DNA of 64,000 bases from Glaciecola blandensis (GTDB lineage Bacteria > Pseudomonadota > Gammaproteobacteria > Enterobacterales > Alteromonadaceae): assembly GCF_031846165.1 (NCBI RefSeq), contig NZ_JAVRIE010000006.1:1-64000 (forward strand). Direction: 5' to 3'. Below the pieces are notes generated by a model. That model did no database searches. It saw only the letters and a list, made by a program, of their open reading frames with translations, and had not been told where the DNA came from. The translations under genes were made by a program, and so were the position numbers. Positions 35,228-43,519 of the stretch are shown in pieces; the stretch's first letter is position 1, and the number at the start of each line of letters is the position of its first letter.

Positions 35228-36052
35228 ATGGCTATGACGGCTGAAAAAAAAGAGTTTGCTTTTAGTACCGCCGATTTTGAGGCGGTGCGCACTAAACTCA
35301 AGAAGCTTACTGGCATTAACTTAGCCGATAGCAAAGATAGTATGGTTTATAGCCGTCTTGCACGTCGCATTAGAGCCTTAAGGCAAGCTTCATTTCTTCA
35401 GTACCTGAACTACCTTGATAATCATCATCAAGAACAAGAGGAATTCGTTAATGCATTAACGACTAACCTGACTTCTTTTTTTCGTGAGAATCATCATTTC
35501 GAAGCATTAGAAGCACACTTGAAAAAACACCCCAAGTCCACCAAAATTTGGTGTGCAGCTAGCTCAACTGGCGAAGAGCCATACTCTATCGCGATGAGTG
35601 CTGTAAATGCTTTCGGCCGGTTTAACTGTCCTGTCGAAATTATTGCATCAGACATCGATAGCAAAGTTCTACATACTGCGAAACAAGGTGTGTATCGAAT
35701 CGATCAGGTTAGAGACTTGAGTACCGAAATGAAGAAACGATATTTTCATCGAGGAAGAGGTAACCAGGACGGCAAAGTGCGTGTTGTATCTGAACTTCGC
35801 AATATGGTGCATTTTCAAAAGCTCAACTTGATGGACGATAGTTATTCAATCCCTAAAAATATAGATATCGTATTTTGTCGAAACGTCATGATTTACTTCG
35901 ATAAACCTACGCAGTTAACGATTCTCCAGAAAATAATCAAACATATGGCACAAGACAGCTTATATATTGCTGGTCACTCTGAAAATTTTGCACATGTTAG
36001 CCAACTGCTTACACCCTTAGGTAAAACTATCTATAAGCCGAAGCGGGGCTAA
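35228..36052 (+). CDS. cheR: Chemoreceptor methyltransferase CheR
   Basis: This is a 274-residue SAM-dependent glutamate O-methyltransferase. The N-terminal helical domain contains FVNALTTNLTSFFRENHHFE. The catalytic domain has KIWCAASSTGEEPYSIAM (SAM motif I), IIASDIDSKVL and IDIVFCRNVMIYFD. It methylates MCP glutamates for adaptation. The xWxxF tail of the receptor encoded 3 bases upstream would tether it, as shown for Pseudomonas CheR2 and Aer2. Confidence 0.95.
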   Translation: MAMTAEKKEFAFSTADFEAVRTKLKKLTGINLADSKDSMVYSRLARRIRALRQASFLQYLNYLDNHHQEQEEFVNALTTNLTSFFRENHHFEALEAHLKKHPKSTKIWCAASSTGEEPYSIAMSAVNAFGRFNCPVEIIASDIDSKVLHTAKQGVYRIDQVRDLSTEMKKRYFHRGRGNQDGKVRVVSELRNMVHFQKLNLMDDSYSIPKNIDIVFCRNVMIYFDKPTQLTILQKIIKHMAQDSLYIAGHSENFAHVSQLLTPLGKTIYKPKRG

Positions 36053-36055
36053 AAC

Positions 36056-36667
36056 ATGAACATCTTTGATAACGAACACATCGCTCCAAACCGTTATTTT
36101 GATCGGAACTTCAATACTGATGCGGTAAAAATACTGCCCGGTGAATATTTCGCCACTAGCGAGAAAACAATGATTGTGACGGTATTGGGCAGCTGCGTAT
36201 CCGCTTGTATTCGCGATCCCATTACTCGTATTGCTGGAATGAATCACTTTTTGCTACCAGCCAATGTTGATGAAGATAATTTTGTTTCTGAGTCCGCACG
36301 ATATGGCGTGTATGCGATGGAAATTTTGATCAACCATATGCTCAAACTAGGAGCACAGAGAAATCGCCTAGAAGCTAAAATTTTTGGTGGTGCTAATGTA
36401 CTTAGAGGCTTTTCTGCAGCCAATCGTGTAGGTGAAAAGAACTCATTATTTGTAAAAGAGTATTTGCAGGCAGAAAAAATTCGTATTACTGCCACCGACT
36501 TATTAGGTGAATTCCCACGCAAACTCTATTTGTTCCCCGAAACGGGTGAGGTCAAAGTGCGAAAACTGAAATCGATGCACAACACCACTATTATCGACCG
36601 TGAAAGCGAATACAAAGTTAAAATTAAACAAACCACCACCAAAGGTGGTGATGTTGATTTATTCTAG
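36056..36667 (+). CDS. cheD: Chemoreceptor glutamine deamidase CheD
   Basis: This is a 203-residue CheD with the catalytic Cys in VLGSCVSACIRD, the His in GMNHFLLP, and KIFGGANVL. It deamidates receptor glutamines and in some bacteria interacts with CheC. No cheC is in the window. The C-terminus TKGGDVDLF shares the GD[IV]DLF ending with the first MCP of the cluster. It starts 3 bases after cheR. Confidence 0.94.
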   Translation: MNIFDNEHIAPNRYFDRNFNTDAVKILPGEYFATSEKTMIVTVLGSCVSACIRDPITRIAGMNHFLLPANVDEDNFVSESARYGVYAMEILINHMLKLGAQRNRLEAKIFGGANVLRGFSAANRVGEKNSLFVKEYLQAEKIRITATDLLGEFPRKLYLFPETGEVKVRKLKSMHNTTIIDRESEYKVKIKQTTTKGGDVDLF

Positions 36668-36675
36668 GACATAAC

Positions 36676-37728
36676 ATGACGGATATAAAAGTATTGGTTG
36701 TTGACGACTCAGCGCTCATTAGAAGCCTGTTGGGTGAAATTATTCATCAGGCGCCCGGCATGCAATTGGTAGGTGCTGCTCCTGATGCCTTTATGGCCAA
36801 AGACATGGTGATGGACCTGAAACCTGATGTGATTACTTTGGACATTGAAATGCCTAAAGTCGACGGTCTTACTTTCTTAGATCGACTGATGAAGGCTCGT
36901 CCAACGCCAGTATTAATGATTTCGACTTTAACCGAAAAAGGGGCTGATGCGACAATTAAATCGTTAGAATTAGGTGCAATTGATTTTATAGCAAAGCCAA
37001 AGATAGACGTAGCACGAGGCCTAAATAATTATCAACAAGAAATTGTCGATAAAATTAGGATTGCGGCAAAATCTACGCCAAGAACTCGGTCGAACATTTC
37101 AAAAACAAGTGTCAGCATTCCGATAAGCTATCAAGGTACTGAAACAGTGGTGGCTATCGGCGCATCTACAGGTGGTACAGAAGCGATCAGGGAAGTACTA
37201 CAACAATTGTCTCCTGCGTTTCCTGCCACCATAGTAACCCAACATATGCCCCCCACTTTCACGAAGTCTTTCGCACAGCGTTTAAACTCACTATGCGCTA
37301 TCAGTGTGAAAGAGGCAGAGGACGGCGAACGCATATTGCCAGGTAATGTCTATATTGCACCTGGCGATAAACATTTAACCTTAGCCCGCCATGGTGCCGA
37401 TTACAGAATTAAACTAGATGACGGTCCACTCGTTTGTGGCCACAAACCTTCGGTTGATGTTATGTTCGCATCACTTGCGAAAACAGTAGGAAAGAACGCT
37501 GTTGCTACCGTGCTTACGGGTATGGGTAAAGATGGCGCGAAAGGTTTAGTCGCTTTGCGTGAAGCTGGCGCATTAACGATGGCGCAAGACGAAGCGAGCT
37601 GCGTCGTTTATGGTATGCCTAAAGCGGCGGTTGAACTTGGTGGCACTGAGCACGTTTTCCCACTAGATAAAATGAGCAAAGCGCTAAGCAAAGCAGTTGA
37701 AAAGAAAGGGGGCGGCACACGCTTATGA
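36676..37728 (+). CDS. cheB: Chemotaxis methylesterase CheB
   Basis: This is a 350-residue two-domain protein. The receiver has Asp10-Asp11 and phospho-acceptor Asp56 in TLDIEMPKVDG. The C-terminal methylesterase has GASTGGTEAI (Ser164), TQHMPPTFT (His) and LTGMGKDGAKGL (Asp). It removes receptor methyl groups when phosphorylated by CheA. It is the last gene of the Che2-type order, and its 3' end overlaps the convergent diguanylate cyclase gene by 6 bases. Confidence 0.96.
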   Translation: MTDIKVLVVDDSALIRSLLGEIIHQAPGMQLVGAAPDAFMAKDMVMDLKPDVITLDIEMPKVDGLTFLDRLMKARPTPVLMISTLTEKGADATIKSLELGAIDFIAKPKIDVARGLNNYQQEIVDKIRIAAKSTPRTRSNISKTSVSIPISYQGTETVVAIGASTGGTEAIREVLQQLSPAFPATIVTQHMPPTFTKSFAQRLNSLCAISVKEAEDGERILPGNVYIAPGDKHLTLARHGADYRIKLDDGPLVCGHKPSVDVMFASLAKTVGKNAVATVLTGMGKDGAKGLVALREAGALTMAQDEASCVVYGMPKAAVELGGTEHVFPLDKMSKALSKAVEKKGGGTRL

Positions 37729-39309
37729 CGAGAAAATCTTTACTTGGTTTCTCCCACCTTCTTTAGAGGCATAAAGCGCTTGATCAGCTTCATTGATAGC
37801 GTGAGGCAAGCTACTGTTGCCCGCTAAATCAACGATACCTGCACTAAATGTACATTTAAACCTTCGCCCTTTGGCCTCAAAGTCCATCTCGGAAAACGCT
37901 AATCGGATCTGATTTAACTTCACCAGAGCGTCGCTTGGTGTTGCACCGACAAACACGAGTAAGAATTCCTCACCACCATATCTTCCAATGTAGTCAGTCG
38001 TTCGTAATGAACGGCCCAAGAGTTGCCCCAAACCACTTAAGACTTTGTCTCCTGCAGAGTGGCCAAAAGTATCGTTCACCAGTTTGAAGTGGTCGATATC
38101 TAACATCGCAATCGACGCATCTGATTCTTGACGGCGGCTTAAACGGTAGCTATTTAATGCTGCTTCCATAATTTGGCCGTGATTGAGTACACCGGTTAGC
38201 GCATCTTTTGAAACAAAGTCTTTGACTGCAAGTGCACGACCCAAGCGAGTGATCAATTGCTTCACCACAAGCATTGGCGGCGTACTTTTTGAAATCACAT
38301 CATCGGCGCCACAATTTAACGCTGCCAGCTTGGTTTCAAGCTGTTCATCGGCGGTTAAAAAGACGATGGGGGTGAAATCAAAGAGTTTTTGCTGACGAAT
38401 AATTTTGGCGACTTCTAAGCCATTCACATCTGGCATGTTCATATCTAGCAAGAACAGGTCAGGGTAAAAGTCGTCGACTTTGTTAAACATATCCTCAACC
38501 GACGACGAGTAGTAAACCTCGCAATCAGCTTCTTCTAAGAGAGTTTGATAAAACTCCCCCATTGATTCTTGGTCATCAACAAAGATGACTCTGTAGGCGC
38601 GCGTTTTCTGTAAATGTAGTACGCGATTTATTTTTTCGATAATACCCAATATCGACATTGGCTTAACAATAAAATCGAGCACTCCTGCTCTAACCGCAGC
38701 AAGTCTCATTTCTAAGCTGAATAGAGACGAATATGAAACTACCTTCACACCTCGTTGAGTTAATTTCGATGCATAATCGAATACTTGCTCACTCGAGGTT
38801 TCAGGCATCATGATGTCGAGTAAAACCAAATCGGGTTGTTTAGTTTCAGCAGCCTTGTTAAATGCTTTGATACTATCAAAATAATCAACTTGGAAATTAA
38901 ACTCTCCAATTAAGGCCGCGACGGCCATACCCGACGATTTTTCATCATCCACTATAACAATGTAAGGCTTACGAGCTTGCTTACCCGCTGTTTTAGTATT
39001 GTCTTTTGACTCCAACATATCGAAAGGCTTATCATTTTCAATAAGGAGTGGATTAGGATCTTGGTTTGAATTTGCAATCAACTCATTCATCAATGCGTCT
39101 ACCATGACAATGAGCTCTTTCATATCGATCTTTTTAATAAGGGCACTTTCACAAGCACCATTAATGTCAGAAAGTATTTGTTGTAGCGTAAACAAAGTAA
39201 ACGTCGCTACCGATTGCGCCAGCGCGTTCACGTTATAGCGAAAGGGCTCTAACAGAGCTAAGCTTTTTTGTTTCCTTGCCTCTGCCCACAACGAAATCAG
39301 AATTTTCAT
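37723..39309 (-). CDS. Diguanylate cyclase with two receiver domains (REC-REC-GGDEF)
   Basis: This is a 528-residue cytoplasmic regulator. A helical N-terminus (about 1-90, possibly HPt-like) is followed by REC1 (IVIVDDEKSS, LVLLDIMMPETSS), REC2 (VIFVDDQESM, LFLLDMNMPDVNG) and GGDEF. The catalytic loop is GRYGGEEFLLVF, with metal site DIDHFKLVND. An I-site RTTD lies five residues before GGEEF, so product inhibition is expected. It converges on cheB and overlaps it by 6 bases. It probably makes c-di-GMP in response to phosphorylation, plausibly by CheA of this cluster. The partner kinase is inferred from position only. Confidence 0.92.
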   Translation of the reverse strand: MKILISLWAEARKQKSLALLEPFRYNVNALAQSVATFTLFTLQQILSDINGACESALIKKIDMKELIVMVDALMNELIANSNQDPNPLLIENDKPFDMLESKDNTKTAGKQARKPYIVIVDDEKSSGMAVAALIGEFNFQVDYFDSIKAFNKAAETKQPDLVLLDIMMPETSSEQVFDYASKLTQRGVKVVSYSSLFSLEMRLAAVRAGVLDFIVKPMSILGIIEKINRVLHLQKTRAYRVIFVDDQESMGEFYQTLLEEADCEVYYSSSVEDMFNKVDDFYPDLFLLDMNMPDVNGLEVAKIIRQQKLFDFTPIVFLTADEQLETKLAALNCGADDVISKSTPPMLVVKQLITRLGRALAVKDFVSKDALTGVLNHGQIMEAALNSYRLSRRQESDASIAMLDIDHFKLVNDTFGHSAGDKVLSGLGQLLGRSLRTTDYIGRYGGEEFLLVFVGATPSDALVKLNQIRLAFSEMDFEAKGRRFKCTFSAGIVDLAGNSSLPHAINEADQALYASKEGGRNQVKIFSS

Positions 39310-39612
39310 TTTCGTTTTGAACTTGGCATCAAACTGGGCGGGAAGTGTGATCTTTCATCTCCTACAGACGCTGTATAACTGTGTTAGCTTATACATACTA
39401 CTTTAATTATTGAGTCGGTCACTAGTATTGATTATCTTTTATACTAAAGTTGACAATAAATCCGATAAGCATACGTTATACTAATGTTAAATGAAATAAA
39501 ACGGTTTCGTTCTCGGTCTTATCCGCAAATGTCCTTTTAGTATATTCGCGAAGGGTCGATAAAATAATATGCAAGGATGCATGGGCAGTTATATCAGTAT
39601 CGAAAGGTGACC
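39310..39612. other. Spacer between divergent diguanylate cyclase and PAS-protein genes
   Basis: This is an AT-rich spacer. A TTGACA at 39450 and a TATACT at 39477 are present but 21 bases apart, too far for a normal sigma-70 promoter. No gene, RNA or terminator is supported. Confidence 0.4.
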
Positions 39613-39678
39613 ATGTTTAATTTTTGCAGTTCTCCTCAATCTAGTCCTCGCACATACGATGAGCGTATACGTGCCTGA
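39613..39678 (+). CDS. Possible 21-codon leader ORF overlapping the PAS gene start
   Basis: An ATG at 39613 is preceded by GAAAGGTGACC, a far better ribosome site than that of the PAS gene. It encodes MFNFCSSPQSSPRTYDERIR plus Ala and stops at 39678, overlapping the PAS start (39659) by 20 bases in another frame. It could be a leader that couples translation. Alternatively it could mark a frameshift at the true N-terminus of the PAS protein. Confidence 0.35.
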   Translation: MFNFCSSPQSSPRTYDERIRA

Positions 39679-40513
39679 AAAAATACTCAACTCCCAAATT
39701 CAATCACTTGAGCGTGCCCTCGAACGAGAAAGAAGTGCGAGAAAGAACGCTGAAGACTTACTTCGTCAAAAAGCGATGGAAGTTTACGAGTTGAATGAGC
39801 GCCTGAATGTATCAACTGAACGTTTACGTCTTTCTCTCTGGGCGGGAAACGAGGCTGTATGGGAGTGGAATGCGCGGGAAAAATTGTTTCGTTTATATAC
39901 GGCAATCACTGAAGATGAAGTGAAAATTCAGGAGCGAGGTTCACTAAAAGAAACTATTCGCGAACTGCACCCAGACTACCAGCAAGGCTTTCTTGACACT
40001 TGGGCCGCACACGAAAATCAGGAAAGTGAATATTTCAAATATAAAGCGCTGAGGATGTCTAAATCTAGGGGCGCTTATCGTTGGGTCTCAATGCGGGGAC
40101 GCATTACTAAAAGAGACGAGCACGGAAAAGCAAAACACTTCATTGGTTTGTTCAGAGATATTCACCGCTCTGAACTTCGCAAAGAAACTTACAATACAAT
40201 TGTTAGTGCATTCCTTCATTCCACAAGACCTGGTTTTATCGTTAATTTAAAAAGCATGCATATTGAGTGCAATGATTTATGCCTTAAGATCATCGATGTC
40301 GATAAAACGAATGCTAAGCAGCAAGATCTCAATGCAATATTACCTATAGAAGCGGTAATGAGTGCAATTGTTCAAGGCGAGATAAAATTCCCAGCTCAAA
40401 TTAAATTGCTTGATGGTAGCAACGAAAGTGTCGGTATTTACCTATCAGAAATACCGGATCTAAACCAAGCCGACCCTCATGTCGTTGCTTTTTTCTCCCA
40501 AGCTCCCAATTAA
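39659..40513 (+). CDS. PAS-domain protein with N-terminal coiled coil, no output domain
   Basis: This is a 284-residue cytoplasmic protein. A coiled coil covers about 10-60 (SQIQSLERALERERSARKN). A PAS/PAC module follows (about 60-175, LSLWAGNEAVWEWNAREKL, YRWVSMRGRITKRDEHGKA, FIGLFRDIH). A second PAS-like region lies at about 180-284. No kinase, GGDEF or MCP domain is present. The ATG has no clear Shine-Dalgarno and may depend on the overlapping short ORF. Lying next to the REC-REC-GGDEF gene, it may be a sensor adaptor; its partner is not known. Confidence 0.75.
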   Translation: MSVYVPEKILNSQIQSLERALERERSARKNAEDLLRQKAMEVYELNERLNVSTERLRLSLWAGNEAVWEWNAREKLFRLYTAITEDEVKIQERGSLKETIRELHPDYQQGFLDTWAAHENQESEYFKYKALRMSKSRGAYRWVSMRGRITKRDEHGKAKHFIGLFRDIHRSELRKETYNTIVSAFLHSTRPGFIVNLKSMHIECNDLCLKIIDVDKTNAKQQDLNAILPIEAVMSAIVQGEIKFPAQIKLLDGSNESVGIYLSEIPDLNQADPHVVAFFSQAPN

Positions 40514-40723
40514 TAATATAATTTCACCGGACCTAGACCTCATAACTTCGCTGATTAGACCAGTAATTTGCTGAATCTTTGCGGCGATCTGTGTATATTC
40601 CCCCTATAAAGTAAATATTGTGTGAACCCGACGGCTATTTTAGGCCGACGTTCAGCATTTTTAGCAAAAAATGCAGTTTAATGGCAAAATGAGAGCTAGT
40701 TCACCGAAATTATAAGCATTTTA

Positions 40724-41176
40724 ATGAATATATTAGTTTTAAATGGACCCAACCTAAACTTGTTGGGTAAACGCGAGCCGGAAGTTTATGGCTCCATGAC
40801 GCTAGAGAATGTCATCAGTGACCTTCGTCGCTACGCTGAGAGTGTGGATGTTGAATTAACTCACTTTCAATCGAATGCTGAACACGAGTTGATCGAGAAG
40901 ATTCAAAATGTGCTCATCGATTCTTTGCCCATTCACGGCATTATCATCAACCCAGCGGCCTTCACACATACCAGTGTCGCCATCAGAGATGCTTTATTAG
41001 CGCTTAACTTACCTATCATTGAAGTGCATTTATCGAACGTGCATGCAAGAGAGTCTTTTCGTCAGCATTCCTACATCTCGGATATCGCCGATGGTGTGAT
41101 TGTCGGGCTTGGCCATTTGGGCTACCGTTTTGCTGTTGACGCTTTAGTTTCGAAATACACGACAAAAAATAATTAA
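40724..41176 (+). CDS. aroQ: Type II 3-dehydroquinate dehydratase
   Basis: This is a 150-residue enzyme of the shikimate pathway. It starts MNILVLNGPNLNLLGKREPE, with the catalytic Tyr in EVYGSM, INPAAFTHTSVAIRDAL, and the catalytic His region IEVHLSNVHARESFRQHS. It converts 3-dehydroquinate to 3-dehydroshikimate. It is the first gene of the aroQ-accB-accC operon. The 210 bases upstream presumably hold the promoter; I see no clear site there. Confidence 0.97.
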   Translation: MNILVLNGPNLNLLGKREPEVYGSMTLENVISDLRRYAESVDVELTHFQSNAEHELIEKIQNVLIDSLPIHGIIINPAAFTHTSVAIRDALLALNLPIIEVHLSNVHARESFRQHSYISDIADGVIVGLGHLGYRFAVDALVSKYTTKNN

Positions 41177-41209
41177 TTTAATACACAACAAATTAAAAAG
41201 AGACAAATC

Positions 41210-41665
41210 ATGGACATTAGAAAAATTAAAAAACTCATTGAGCTTGTTGAAGAATCAGGCATCGCTGAACTAGAAATCACTGAAGGTGAAGAGTCGGTAA
41301 GAATTCATCGTGGTGGATCCAGCGCCAACATTCAATATGCACCGCAGATGATGCAAGCGCCAGCTCCAGCACCGGCAGCAGCACCTGCACCGGCCGCTGC
41401 TCCTGTAGCTGAAGTTGCTGCAGCGCCAAGTGGGCATGTCGTTAAGTCGCCAATGGTAGGAACTTTCTACCGCTCTTCATCACCAGAAGCGAAAGCTTTT
41501 GTTGAAATTGGTCAAAGCGTCAAAGTAGGCGATACCCTATGTATTGTTGAAGCAATGAAAATGATGAATCAGATTGAAGCTGACAAAGCCGGTGTCATCA
41601 AAGAAATCTTGGTAGATAACCAAGAACCTGTAGAGTTTGACCAACCGATGTTCGTGATCGAATAA
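41210..41665 (+). CDS. accB: Acetyl-CoA carboxylase biotin carboxyl carrier protein
   Basis: This is a 151-residue BCCP. The N-terminal MDIRKIKKLIELVEESGIAE is followed by an Ala/Pro-rich flexible linker (about 48-75) and a biotinyl domain with VEAMKMMNQIEA, where Lys117 is the biotinylation site. It carries carboxy-biotin between AccC and the carboxyltransferase in the first step of fatty acid synthesis. It lies 33 bases after aroQ and 10 bases before accC. Confidence 0.98.
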   Translation: MDIRKIKKLIELVEESGIAELEITEGEESVRIHRGGSSANIQYAPQMMQAPAPAPAAAPAPAAAPVAEVAAAPSGHVVKSPMVGTFYRSSSPEAKAFVEIGQSVKVGDTLCIVEAMKMMNQIEADKAGVIKEILVDNQEPVEFDQPMFVIE

Positions 41666-41675
41666 GGCGGCTACC

Positions 41676-43022
41676 ATGCTTGATAAAGTACTTATTGCCA
41701 ACCGAGGCGAAATTGCACTGCGGATCTTACGCGCATGCAAAGAGCTAGGCATAAAAACAGTCGCTGTGCATTCAACAGCAGACAAAAACTTAAAACACGT
41801 ATTATTGGCCGACGAGTCTATTTGTATTGGTAATGCACCAGCAAATGAAAGCTACCTCAATATTCCGCGTATTATTGCAGCAGCAGAGGTGACGAATTCA
41901 ATTGCGATTCACCCTGGATACGGGTTCTTAGCTGAGAGCGCGGAATTTGCAGAAGCAGTTGAGAAAAGTGGTTTCGTTTTCATCGGCCCTACAGCGGAAA
42001 CAATCAACTTAATGGGCGATAAAGTATCCGCTATCGCCGCCATGAGAAAAGCCGGTGTTCCTTGTGTACCGGGCTCAGACGGCCCATTAGGCGACGACTT
42101 AGAAAAGAATAAGGCAATTGCCAAGCGAATTGGTTATCCGATGATCGTAAAGGCAGCTGGCGGTGGTGGCGGTCGCGGTATGCGAGTGGTACGCAGCGAA
42201 GCAGAGCTGGATGAAGCGGTTCGCACAACCAAAGCAGAAGCTGGCGCAGCGTTTAATAACGACGTTGTATACATGGAAAAGTTCTTAGAGAATCCTCGCC
42301 ATGTTGAAATTCAAGTCCTAGCCGATGGTCAAGGTAACGCAATTCATTTAGGTGAACGCGATTGCTCAATGCAACGTCGTCACCAGAAAGTAGTTGAGGA
42401 AGCGCCAGCTCCGGGAATTTCTCAGCAAATGCGCGAGAAAATTGGAGAACGTTGTCGTAGAGCATGTATCGAAATTAACTACCGTGGTGCTGGCACATTT
42501 GAGTTTTTATACGAAAATGGCGAGTTCTATTTCATCGAAATGAATACTCGTATTCAAGTTGAGCATCCAGTGTCAGAAATGATCACAGGTGTAGACTTAA
42601 TCAAAGAGCAATTGCGTATTGCTGCAGGTCAGCCCTTATCAATTGAGCAGTCGCAGATTCAAATCCGTGGTCATGCCATTGAGTGTCGTATTAATGCTGA
42701 GGATCCTCAAACCTTTATACCCTGTGCAGGGAAGATCAATATGTTCCATGCACCAGGCGGTTTAGGTGTTCGCTGGGAATCTCATATTTATTCTGGCTAC
42801 ACCGTGCCTCCCTATTATGATTCAATGATTGGTAAACTGATTACTTATGGCGAAAGCCGTGATGAAGCGATTGCTAGAATGAGACATGCGCTGAGCGAGT
42901 TAGTGGTTGAAGGGATAAAAACGAACGTTCCTCTACAGCAACTGATAATGGCGGATGAAAATTTCTTTAACGGTGGAACAAATATCCATTACTTAGAGAA
43001 AAAACTCGGTTTGAGTAAATAA
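41676..43022 (+). CDS. accC: Acetyl-CoA carboxylase biotin carboxylase subunit
   Basis: This is a 448-residue ATP-grasp enzyme of standard length. It starts MLDKVLIANRGEIALRILRA, has the glycine-rich ATP loop KAAGGGGGRGMRVV, RDCSMQRRHQKVVEEAPAP, FIEMNTRIQVEHPVSE and the catalytic RINAEDP segment. It carboxylates biotin on AccB using bicarbonate and ATP. A strong terminator follows 28 bases after the stop, closing the operon. Confidence 0.98.
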   Translation: MLDKVLIANRGEIALRILRACKELGIKTVAVHSTADKNLKHVLLADESICIGNAPANESYLNIPRIIAAAEVTNSIAIHPGYGFLAESAEFAEAVEKSGFVFIGPTAETINLMGDKVSAIAAMRKAGVPCVPGSDGPLGDDLEKNKAIAKRIGYPMIVKAAGGGGGRGMRVVRSEAELDEAVRTTKAEAGAAFNNDVVYMEKFLENPRHVEIQVLADGQGNAIHLGERDCSMQRRHQKVVEEAPAPGISQQMREKIGERCRRACIEINYRGAGTFEFLYENGEFYFIEMNTRIQVEHPVSEMITGVDLIKEQLRIAAGQPLSIEQSQIQIRGHAIECRINAEDPQTFIPCAGKINMFHAPGGLGVRWESHIYSGYTVPPYYDSMIGKLITYGESRDEAIARMRHALSELVVEGIKTNVPLQQLIMADENFFNGGTNIHYLEKKLGLSK

Positions 43023-43050
43023 TCAGTCAGTCGCTTTTGATTAGCACTCA

Positions 43051-43082
43051 AAAATGCCCCTTTTCGGGGCATTTTTGTTTTT
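43051..43082 (+). terminator. Rho-independent terminator after accC
   Basis: AAAATGCCCC-TTTTC-GGGGCATTTT with a following TGTTTTTT: a 10-bp stem with a GC-rich core and T tail. Confidence 0.95.
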
Positions 43083-43098
43083 TGACTCGACGCTGTTG

Positions 43099-43146
43099 TT
43101 TGTAGGAATGTGTGTAGAAATGTTTGTAGAAACGTGCATAGAAAAA
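43099..43146. repeat. Four imperfect 12-bp tandem repeats
   Basis: TTTGTAGGAATG, TGTGTAGAAATG, TTTGTAGAAACG and TGCATAGAAAAA follow directly on one another. They lie between the accC terminator and the small DUF6435 gene. Function unknown; slippage is likely. Confidence 0.6.
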
Positions 43147-43205
43147 AGTGCGCTTAAAAGGCAAAGTTTGCGTATGTATGTTTTTATCAAATTCTAGGAT
43201 AACTT

Positions 43206-43382
43206 ATGTTTGGCCTATTCAAATCTAACCCGAGCAAAAAACTGCGTAAAACCTACGACATGAAACTTGAACAGGCAATGCATGCCCAACGCAAAGGTGA
43301 CATCAAAACCTATTCAATGTTGACCGCTGAAGCTGAAAAAATCTGGGCGGAAATCCAAGAAATAGAAGGCAAAGAAAAATAA
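43206..43382 (+). CDS. Small DUF6435 (Lacal_2735-like) family protein
   Basis: This is a 58-residue charged helical protein starting MFGLFKSNPSKKLRKTYDMK, then LEQAMHAQRKGDIKTYS, and ending EIQEIEGKEK. AGGA (43195-43198) lies 7 bases before the ATG. The MFGLFKxxPxKKL...KLEQAM.AQR.GDI pattern is that of a conserved small family of unknown function in marine bacteria. It is not covered by usual gene-length cut-offs and seems monocistronic. Confidence 0.85.
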   Translation: MFGLFKSNPSKKLRKTYDMKLEQAMHAQRKGDIKTYSMLTAEAEKIWAEIQEIEGKEK

Positions 43383-43519
43383 TAGAGTACAACTCGACTC
43401 CACTAACCCTCTGGCTAAAAAACTGACGATCAATAAAGTCTTTGACTTATGTCTGCTCAGTAATCATATTTATTCATTAACTTTTGTTCTACATTCAAGC
43501 AAACCGCTAGGAAGCCAAT

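Noticed and set aside
39450..39482. TTGACA and TATACT upstream of the PAS gene
   Set aside because: The 21-base spacer is too long for a sigma-70 promoter.
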